Part shown: positions 1 to 5,469 of the stretch, one piece after another
Numbering within the stretch: position 1 is the stretch's first letter
Layout of the letters: each line of letters starts with the position of its first letter
From: B1Sed10-231 sp046483385
Lineage (GTDB): Bacteria > Planctomycetota > Brocadiia > SM23-32
Direction of reading: 5' to 3'
Assembly: GCA_046483385.1 (NCBI GenBank)
Contig: JAWODG010000151.1
Location: 1 to 5,469 of the forward strand
Length of the DNA stretch: 5,469 nucleotides
Made by a program: the position numbers and the translations under genes
Notes under the pieces: model-generated
Database searches by the model: none
What the model was told of the DNA's origin: nothing
The model's input: only the letters and a program-made list of their open reading frames with translations

Positions 1-831
1 CGCCAGACCCTCACAGAGTAGCCGCCACGCGAACATGGCCCCCAGGCGGAGGAAGGCCACGCCCACCAGCGCGCCCGCCGGGGCGCCGCCCAGGCCCGGC
101 ACCGGCACCACGGCCATCAACAGCGTGCCCAGCAACCAGACCGCGGTCAACAGGTAGACGAATATGCAGGAGCGCAAGGTGAGAACATCGACCCAGTTCC
201 GGCCCCTCGCATCCTGCCCCTCGGCTTCCGCGCCCTCGCCCAGGTGGCGCACCACGTCCTTCAAGGAGGCGTTTATGCGGAAGAGCAGCGCCAAACCCTC
301 GCAGAACAGCCGCACCACCACCAGCGCCGCCAGGACTACGAACCCATGGACGGCGGCCTCGCCCGGCACACCCCAGTCAAACCCACTCAGGGCGAAGCCC
401 GCCACCAGCACGGCAAGCGAGGCCGCGACCCAGACCCCCGTCACGATGCTGCCCGTGATGAGCAGTCGGAAGCTGGCGAAATGAACAAGCAGCCGGCCCG
501 TGTGCGCCACCACGTCCACTTCGGCCGGTTCGGCAGTCGGCTCCCGGCGCGCCGGGGCGGCCGGCGGTCCCGGCTCCGGTTCCTCCGCCGGTTCTTCCGA
601 GGCCGGGCCTTCCTGGGTCAGGACGGGCAGTTCCTCTTCCGCGGCCGCCTCTTCTGTGTCGGGGGCGGACTTCTCATCCCGCTCGGACTCCTCGGGCGGA
701 AGGCTGACCAACTCCCCCGTTCCGGCCCGGAAGATGGCGCCGCAGCGCGGGCAGCGGACCTTCGGATTCTCCCGGTCCGTCTCAATGCGAAGCTTGCCGT
801 GACACTCCGGGCAGTCTGCAATACTTGCCAT
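1..831 (-). CDS. Zinc-ribbon membrane protein, function unknown (5' part only)
   Basis: An open frame of 277 codons reads leftward from an ATG at 831 and leaves the window without a stop, so only the N-terminal part is seen. A GGAGG-type ribosome site lies about five bases upstream of the ATG. Residues 7-34 form a C-P-x-C...C-P-x-C-G-x-x-F zinc ribbon (Cys7, 10, 27, 30) of the MJ0042 type. Residues 45-105 are a Glu/Pro/Ala-rich, probably disordered acidic linker. Hydrophobic stretches at about 123-148, 161-184, 223-243 and 252-270 look like membrane segments. The motif R-L-x-C-E-G-L-A occurs twice (174-181 and 270-277), which suggests two repeated membrane units; this pattern resembles DUF4282-type domains (inference). 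Soluble cytoplasmic zinc ribbon plus membrane anchor is the likely topology. No catalytic residues are recognisable and no function is assigned. Coding status is strongly supported by the domain pattern and absence of stops. Confidence 0.88.
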   Translation of the reverse strand, partial: MASIADCPECHGKLRIETDRENPKVRCPRCGAIFRAGTGELVSLPPEESERDEKSAPDTEEAAAEEELPVLTQEGPASEEPAEEPEPGPPAAPARREPTAEPAEVDVVAHTGRLLVHFASFRLLITGSIVTGVWVAASLAVLVAGFALSGFDWGVPGEAAVHGFVVLAALVVVRLFCEGLALLFRINASLKDVVRHLGEGAEAEGQDARGRNWVDVLTLRSCIFVYLLTAVWLLGTLLMAVVPVPGLGGAPAGALVGVAFLRLGAMFAWRLLCEGLA

Positions 832-920
832 CGCGACCTCCCCGGTCCGGGGCATGTGTCTGTCTACCCTACACCGTGCGAATCGCCACCGGAAGCGCGC
901 CGATGCCCCAAGCCGCCAGC

Positions 921-949
921 AGTATGCCGGGGGAACGACGCGATATCAA
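921..949 (-). promoter_or_regulatory. Candidate sigma70 promoter for the zinc-ribbon gene
   Basis: Read on the minus strand, TTGATA (944-949, 5 of 6 matches to TTGACA) and CATACT (921-926, 4 of 6 to TATAAT) are separated by exactly 17 bases. Transcription would begin near 914 and leave a leader of about 80 nt before the ATG at 831. This rests on motif matching only; the GC-rich setting makes the AT-containing hexamers stand out but does not prove use. Confidence 0.4.
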
Positions 950-992
950 GACTTCAGCGGCAATATTGCGGCATCCTTCGGTCGGCCGGTTG

Positions 993-1025
993 AGCCCGGT
1001 CGCCCCTCCGATAGGGGTCCCGGCT
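993..1025. repeat. Imperfect inverted repeat upstream of the rightward promoter
   Basis: CCCCT (1003-1007) and AGGGG (1013-1017) form a perfect 5-bp inner stem with a 5-base loop. AGCCCGG (993-999) can pair with CCGGCT (1020-1025) outside it, with one bulged C and a small internal loop. The element abuts the candidate -35 box at 1026, a position suitable for an operator, but no regulator is identifiable in the window. Confidence 0.4.
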
Positions 1026-1054
1026 TTCACGTGCGGGGCGATATGGCCTATACT
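1026..1054 (+). promoter_or_regulatory. Candidate sigma70 promoter for the acetyltransferase-ligase operon
   Basis: TTCACG (1026-1031, 4 of 6 matches to TTGACA) and TATACT (1049-1054, 5 of 6 to TATAAT) are 17 bases apart. A start site near 1061 would give a leader of about 55 nt before the ATG at 1117. The TTG at 1054 that could extend the downstream frame overlaps this -10 box, which favours the later ATG as the start codon. Assignment is by motif match only. Confidence 0.45.
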
Positions 1055-1116
1055 TGGGCGAACTTTTCCGGCGCCGGAGGGCAACGACCCGCGTGCTGCC
1101 TCGGGGGACAAAGCGA

Positions 1117-1755
1117 ATGGTGCGGAGCGAGGTGTTCGACTACCTGAGGGCCCGCGGCTTGCGGGGAGCTCTCGAGGGGCTCACTCGCCGATTCCTCCAT
1201 CGGAACGACCGCCGGTACATCACTGAACGCAGGCTGGACGAACCCATCCCCGACGCCCCGCCTCCCGACGGGATAGCCCTGCGCCAAGCGACGGGGCAAG
1301 ACGTGGACCCGCTGCACGCAGCCATCGTGGAGAACGGGTGGTGGCGACGCCGCTCGGAGCTATCCGAATGGATCCGACGCGGCTATCCCTTCTCCGTCGC
1401 CATTGGGGATGGACGGCTCCTGGGATATGCATGCGTCGCCTTTGAGCCGACCTGCCGGGACGCCCTGCTGCGGAGCGCGGTCCGCCTGAAGGATGGGGAC
1501 GCCTGGGGGGCGGATGCGTTCGTGATCCGCCGCGTCCGCGGGCGGGGACTCTACACCGCCCTGGGAGCGTCGGTGCTGAGACGTGCCCGGGAACTGGGCT
1601 ACCGCCGTGTTCTATCCAGCGTGCCGGCCGACGACCCCGCCGTGCGCTCGGCCCACCGGAAGACCGGCGTGCGAGAAATACGAGAGGTCGCCATGTTCAG
1701 GTTGCTGCTTTACACCCGTGTGAGTATCAGCGAACTGCCAGGAGGGGAAGCATGA
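1117..1755 (+). CDS. GNAT-family N-acetyltransferase
   Basis: Predicted 212-residue soluble enzyme of the GCN5-related fold, transferring an acyl group from acyl-CoA to an amine; the acceptor is unknown. The acyl-CoA binding motif A is visible: strand D133-A-F-V-I137, then R139-x-x-G142-x-G144 (pyrophosphate loop), helix to about residue 160, then the G161-Y-R-R-V-L-S-S strand. The next segment (D172-P-A-V...A-H-R-K-T-G184) matches the usual alpha4 region ending in the K-x-G turn, followed by a final beta strand to about 199. The N-terminal ~45 residues are Arg-rich and precede the domain, which starts near I53-A-L-R. I chose the ATG at 1117, preceded by GGGGGA eight bases upstream, over an in-frame TTG at 1054 that lies in a likely -10 box. 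The stop codon overlaps the next gene's ATG (ATGA), implying translational coupling to the ligase. Family assignment is good; substrate is unassigned. Confidence 0.87.
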   Translation: MVRSEVFDYLRARGLRGALEGLTRRFLHRNDRRYITERRLDEPIPDAPPPDGIALRQATGQDVDPLHAAIVENGWWRRRSELSEWIRRGYPFSVAIGDGRLLGYACVAFEPTCRDALLRSAVRLKDGDAWGADAFVIRRVRGRGLYTALGASVLRRARELGYRRVLSSVPADDPAVRSAHRKTGVREIREVAMFRLLLYTRVSISELPGGEA

Positions 1756-3062
1756 GCCGCATCCTTCGCGAGATGGAAACGATGCCGCCGGACGCGCTGG
1801 CCGAACTCCAGCTCGAACGCCTGAGGCGCCAGCTTGCGTACCTCTCGTCGCGTTCACCTTTCTACCGGGAGAAGCTGCGGAGCGCCGGGATGGAGCCCGA
1901 CGAGCTGCGCAGTCTGGACGACCTCAAGGCCATACCGCCGACCACGAAGGACGAGCTACGGGAACACAACCGGGAGATCGTCTGCGCCCCGGATGAGGAC
2001 ATCGTGGACATCGGCGCCACCACGGGCACAACCGGCGACGCCGTCATCCTTCCCACAACGCAAAACGACTGGGACGAACTGGTGGAACTGCTAATGCGCG
2101 GCATGCACGGGCTGGGCGTGCAGAAGAGGGACGTATTCCAGGTCGCAGTAGCCTTCGACCAGTTGTTCTCTCTGGGCGCTCCTCTGGACGACGCGCTGAA
2201 GAACCTGGGGGTCACCGTGGTGCGCACCGGCCCCGGCAACCGGAGGCGGCAGGTGGAGCTGATGCGTCGACTGGGCACAACGTGCATCATGGCGACGCCG
2301 GACTTCATGCTGCTGCTGGCCGAGGAGGCCCGGGAGATGGGATTCGATCCGCGCAAGGACTTCTCTCTCCGCATGGGCGTCTTTATCGGCCACGGGCTCT
2401 ACACGGCCGACTGGCATCCGAACGCTTTGAACCGCCGCGTGGCGGAAGCGTGGCACATCGAGGTTTACTCCGACTACGGGTCGATGGAGATGCTGGCCGG
2501 GCTGATCGAGTGCGCCGAGCACGGTGGGCACCATGTGCCGGCCGATCAATTGCTGGTGGAGGTGATAGACCCGGACACGGGCAAACCACTGCCGCCGGGG
2601 GAACCGGGCGAGCTGGTGGCCACACACCTGGGACGGACGGGCACCCCCTTGCTGCGGTTCCGCCAGGGCGACATCACCACAATCCAGACCGAGCCCTGTC
2701 GGTGCGGGCGAACCACCCCGCGCGTGATGGCCGTGCTCGACCGGTTAGACCACATGCTGAAGATCAAGGGCGTTTCCGTCTATCCCCGGCAGGTGGAGCA
2801 GGCCCTCATGGAGATACCCGAGGTCAAGGGCTACCTCGTCGAAGCCTACACGGAGGACTCCGGCGGCGACGGGCTGCGCATCCGCGTCAGCGCGGGAGGC
2901 GACGAAGAGACTGTCCTGGACAAAGTCCGCAAGGCCGTGAAGGCCCGCGCGCGGATACTGCCCGACCATCTGGAGACGGCGCCGCAAGAAGAGATCACGC
3001 GGCTCTGGTACTCGGAAGACACGCGGAAACCCCGGAAGTTCCGGGACCTCCGGCAGCGCTGA
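1752..3062 (+). CDS. PaaK-like AMP-forming acyl-CoA ligase (adenylate-forming)
   Basis: This 436-residue protein has the normal length for the phenylacetate-CoA ligase/CapK family (COG1541), which activates a carboxylic acid with ATP to an acyl-adenylate and usually transfers it to CoA. Visible in order: the family N-terminal pattern (S36-P-F-Y-R, then L55-D-D-L...I61-P-P-T-T-K66); the phosphate-binding loop A89-T-T-G-T-T-G95; A181-T-P183; the adenine-binding region Y239-S-D-Y-G-S-M-E246; ribose-binding D307 in R-F-R-Q-G-D; the C-x-C-G-R-T-x-P-R segment (316-324); the hinge R331-L-D-H-M-L-K-I-K-G; and K426 near the C terminus, which aligns with the catalytic Lys of the family. C254, H260/H261, C316 and C318 could form a metal site (inference). 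AGGAGG sits six bases before the ATG. The ATG overlaps the acetyltransferase stop. No phenylacetate pathway genes are nearby, so aryl-acid specificity is not claimed; CapK-like or amino-acid-derived substrates are possible. Confidence 0.94.
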   Translation: MSRILREMETMPPDALAELQLERLRRQLAYLSSRSPFYREKLRSAGMEPDELRSLDDLKAIPPTTKDELREHNREIVCAPDEDIVDIGATTGTTGDAVILPTTQNDWDELVELLMRGMHGLGVQKRDVFQVAVAFDQLFSLGAPLDDALKNLGVTVVRTGPGNRRRQVELMRRLGTTCIMATPDFMLLLAEEAREMGFDPRKDFSLRMGVFIGHGLYTADWHPNALNRRVAEAWHIEVYSDYGSMEMLAGLIECAEHGGHHVPADQLLVEVIDPDTGKPLPPGEPGELVATHLGRTGTPLLRFRQGDITTIQTEPCRCGRTTPRVMAVLDRLDHMLKIKGVSVYPRQVEQALMEIPEVKGYLVEAYTEDSGGDGLRIRVSAGGDEETVLDKVRKAVKARARILPDHLETAPQEEITRLWYSEDTRKPRKFRDLRQR

Positions 3063-3077
3063 GGCAAACGGAAGACG

Positions 3078-4061
3078 CTATTGGGGAGGCGGCTCGATGG
3101 GGTATTCGCCGTGCTGTTCCACGGTCTCGCGGAGCGCCCGGATGTGCTCCTCCGGGAAGGGCATGCCCTGGTCGGGTCCGCAGAAGTAGCCACCCTCCCG
3201 CCCCAACTGCCACATGCGCAGGCGCGTCTCACGCCGTATCGCCTCGACCGGCCCCTTCATAACCGTGTGCGTGGAGACTCCCCCGGAGAGCGCCATCCTG
3301 CCCTGTGTCACGCGACGGACGTTGTCGAGGTCGTTGGCCGTGGCCTGGATGGGGTTCAGCACGTCCACGCCGAGGTCCATAAACACATCGAGGATCGGCT
3401 CGATGTGTCCGCACGAATGGAATGCGATGATGACACCGCGTTCTTTGTAGAAGGAGAAAAGCCGCCGGTACTCCGGCACGAAGAACTCGTGCAGCACGTC
3501 AGGGCTGAAAAGGAGCCCGTGCTGCCCCCCCAGGTCGTCCCCCAGCCCGGCCACCTGGACGCCGACTTCCGCGTAGTGCCGGGCGATGCCGAGCTGAAAG
3601 TCCATGACGCGATGGAGCAACTCCCGGACGCGGCCGGGGTCATCGGTGAACGCCATCATCAGCCTGTCCATGCCGACCAGGTTGTAGCAGCGCTCCCAAA
3701 GCGTCTCCCGGTGGCTGCCGGAGGGGAAGTGTCTGTGGCGGTCGGCCTTCTCGGCCCGTTGGTAGATACGCTCGCAGAGCCTGGGATCGTCCGGGTCGGG
3801 GAAGGTGTGGCCGTCCAGCCGGGACAGGTCCGCCAGCGGATGCTCCCGGGCCATGCCCATGACACCCTCGAGTTCCTTCTGCCAGCCGACGCCCCAGATG
3901 TCGTGCCATCGGGTGCCGGGTGGCGCGTCGTGCCCGCCCTCTCCTTCGAAGGGGCGGTGGTTGACGCCGAAGTACGAGCAGTCCCACGTGGGGAGACCGC
4001 CGACGATCCGTTGCGGGTCGTCAAAACGGAGCAGATGAAGAGCGTTTTCCTTGGCGTCCAT
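3078..4061 (-). CDS. URO-D superfamily protein, MtaA/MtbA methyltransferase-like rather than HemE
   Basis: Predicted 327-residue soluble TIM-barrel protein of the uroporphyrinogen decarboxylase superfamily. Support: an N-terminal helix with the L-R-F-D-D-P-Q-R pattern (11-18), G174-D-D-L-G-G, the P187-D-V-L...F-F-V-P-E-Y-R-R segment, H215-S-C-G-H219, D233-V-L-N-P-I-Q-A and the C-terminal G260-G-V-S-T element. The Arg-rich R-Q-A-G-R signature that binds the porphyrin in true HemE is absent. H215, C217 and C294 (in Y-F-C-G-P-D) instead match the H-x-C...C zinc triad of corrinoid-dependent methyltransferases such as MtaA, including a 77-residue C-C interval as I recall for MtaA. A role in methyl transfer or cobamide chemistry is therefore inferred; many family members are uncharacterised. 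The ATG at 4061 begins where family similarity begins; the frame extends upstream to a TTG at 4268, but that stretch overlaps structured intergenic DNA. No good ribosome site is visible (only AAGG about 15 bases upstream). It converges with the ligase gene, with 15 bases between the stops. Confidence 0.92.
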   Translation of the reverse strand: MDAKENALHLLRFDDPQRIVGGLPTWDCSYFGVNHRPFEGEGGHDAPPGTRWHDIWGVGWQKELEGVMGMAREHPLADLSRLDGHTFPDPDDPRLCERIYQRAEKADRHRHFPSGSHRETLWERCYNLVGMDRLMMAFTDDPGRVRELLHRVMDFQLGIARHYAEVGVQVAGLGDDLGGQHGLLFSPDVLHEFFVPEYRRLFSFYKERGVIIAFHSCGHIEPILDVFMDLGVDVLNPIQATANDLDNVRRVTQGRMALSGGVSTHTVMKGPVEAIRRETRLRMWQLGREGGYFCGPDQGMPFPEEHIRALRETVEQHGEYPIEPPPQ

Positions 4062-4170
4062 GGTATTTGCGGTCAGCCTTAGATCAACAGGCAGCGGGCT
4101 TGTCTGGGACAATTCACGGACGTTAGTGAGGGATGGTCGGACTGCCCATCTACGGAATGCGGGGCCCATA

Positions 4171-4225
4171 GCGCGTGACCGCCAGCGGGCTAAGCCGGGC
4201 TGGCAAGATGCGTCGCTCACCGCGC
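4171..4225. repeat. Nested inverted repeat between 5S rRNA and the URO-D-like gene
   Basis: GCGCGTGA (4171-4178) pairs with TCAC-C-GCGC (4217-4225) as an 8-bp stem with one bulged C. Inside it, GCCAGC (4181-4186) pairs with GCTGGC (4199-4204), and GGC/GCC closes a TAA loop. In the minus-strand transcript this would fold as a hairpin within a hairpin, downstream of 5S and about 110 nt upstream of the URO-D-like ATG. There is no T-tract after it, so it is not a classical intrinsic terminator. It does not show the conserved core of a cobalamin riboswitch. Confidence 0.45.
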
Positions 4226-4273
4226 ACGAAGGATCAGTAGACAGTCCCGGGAGCGAGCAGGTACACAAAAAGA

Positions 4274-4391
4274 GCCCGGCAACAACCTACTTTCTCAGCC
4301 CACGAGGGGCCAATATCATCGGCGCGGAAGGCTTAACGGCCGTGTTCGAAATGGGAACGGGTGTTTCCCTTCCGCTATGGTCACCGGGCAA
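4274..4391 (-). rRNA. rrf: 5S ribosomal RNA
   Basis: About 118 nt, read on the minus strand. The terminal helix is visible as GCCCGG at the 5' end (4389-4384) pairing with CCGGGC at the 3' end (4279-4274). The conserved loop B/C region (CCCGTTCCCATTTCGAACACGG, split here as CCCGTTCCCAT and TTCGAACACGG), the GCGCCGATG segment and the GAGAAAGTAGG segment near the 3' end are all in their usual order. It follows 23S rRNA in the standard 23S-5S order. The 3' end is followed almost at once by a run of five T (4271-4267). Ends are accurate to a few bases. Confidence 0.95.
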
Positions 4392-4534
4392 TACTTCAGC
4401 CGTCCGGTGCCGGTCGCAGACAGATGTCTGCGCAGGCCGGCGCGATCCTTTTGCCGGACGGCGTCGGAATATGGAATAGGAGGAGCGCCAGTGGTTTGGG
4501 CAACGACGGGTAATGCCGATTGCGTTCAGGTCAG
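4392..4534 (-). other. 23S-5S internal transcribed spacer
   Basis: About 143 nt between the inferred 23S 3' end and the 5S 5' end. It contains no tRNA and no convincing gene. Its 5S-proximal half is dominated by the composite stem listed separately; the rest, about 4463-4534, shows no feature I can name. Boundaries follow from the rRNA ends and are approximate. Confidence 0.8.
4399..4462 (-). repeat. Composite stem in the 23S-5S spacer, likely rRNA processing structure
   Basis: Three nested perfect arms are visible: GCCGTCCGG (4399-4407) with CCGGACGGC (4454-4462), 9 bp; GCCGG (4409-4413) with CCGGC (4437-4441), 5 bp; and CGCAGAC (4415-4421) with GTCTGCG (4426-4432), 7 bp with a four-base loop. 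In the precursor transcript this would form a long helix just upstream of 5S. Stems in rRNA spacers are commonly cut by RNase III or RNase E-type enzymes; that role is inferred from position. Confidence 0.65.

Positions 4535-5469
<935 letters not shown>

Noticed and set aside
964..973. Short AT-centred palindrome (ATTGCGGCAT region)
   Set aside because: Too short and imperfect to call an operator, and not placed on either candidate promoter.
244..993. Plus-strand open frame of 249 codons
   Set aside because: It lies opposite the zinc-ribbon membrane gene, is very rich in Arg, Gly and Pro as expected for an antisense frame in GC-rich DNA, and shows no domain.
2282..3262. Plus-strand open frame of 326 codons
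   Set aside because: It overlaps the ligase gene in another frame and crosses into the convergent gene; composition is that of a GC-rich shadow frame.
3081..4082. Plus-strand open frame of 333 codons
   Set aside because: It is antisense to the URO-D-like gene, whose protein has clear family motifs; this one has none.
4100..4112. TTGTC-TGG-GACAA inverted repeat upstream of the URO-D-like gene
   Set aside because: Five-base arms are too short to separate from chance without conservation data.
4171..4225. Cobalamin riboswitch or tRNA
   Set aside because: The folded element lacks the B12-box core, and it is too short and has no acceptor or anticodon arms for a tRNA.
4062..4268. 69-residue N-terminal extension of the URO-D-like protein from a TTG
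   Set aside because: The extension has no family similarity, overlaps the structured intergenic DNA and starts at a weak codon next to the 5S end. The ATG at 4061 fits the family N terminus.

Overview
The window is GC-rich bacterial chromosome. It holds the 3' end of an rRNA operon (23S then 5S, both on the minus strand) and four protein genes. I saw no CRISPR array, insertion sequence, integrase or tRNA. The organism is inferred only. An MJ0042-type zinc ribbon on a membrane protein, a stand-alone member of the uroporphyrinogen-decarboxylase (URO-D) superfamily and an unplaced PaaK-like ligase are all common in Planctomycetes and related high-GC environmental lineages. I lean that way with low to moderate confidence. 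The 23S fragment would settle it.

Layout from left to right. Positions 1-831 (minus) carry the N-terminal 277 codons of a membrane protein that runs off the left edge: a zinc ribbon, an acidic Pro/Glu/Ala linker, and hydrophobic segments containing a repeated R-L-x-C-E-G-L-A motif. A 285-bp divergent intergenic region (832-1116) has a candidate sigma70-type promoter in each direction and an imperfect inverted repeat just upstream of the rightward one. Positions 1117-1755 (plus) encode a GNAT-family N-acetyltransferase. Its stop codon overlaps the start of a PaaK-like AMP-forming acyl-CoA ligase (1752-3062, plus), giving a tight two-gene operon. Fifteen bases later comes the stop of a convergent gene (3078-4061, minus) for a URO-D-superfamily protein. 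That protein keeps an H-x-C...C metal triad like that of cobamide-dependent methyltransferases and lacks the substrate-binding signature of true HemE.

Upstream of that gene are about 210 bp with a nested inverted repeat, then 5S rRNA (4274-4391), a roughly 143-bp spacer with a long composite stem, and the last ~935 nt of 23S rRNA (most of domain V and all of domain VI), which runs off the right edge.

How the parts relate: the acetyltransferase and ligase are probably co-transcribed and translationally coupled, so they may act on one acyl substrate or product, but the substrate cannot be read from sequence. The URO-D-like gene lies just downstream of the rRNA operon on the same strand, with no clear promoter or strong intrinsic terminator between them. 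No clearly new multi-gene system is evident. The least explained items are the zinc-ribbon membrane protein, the GNAT/ligase pair, the URO-D-like protein and the structured DNA at 4171-4225.
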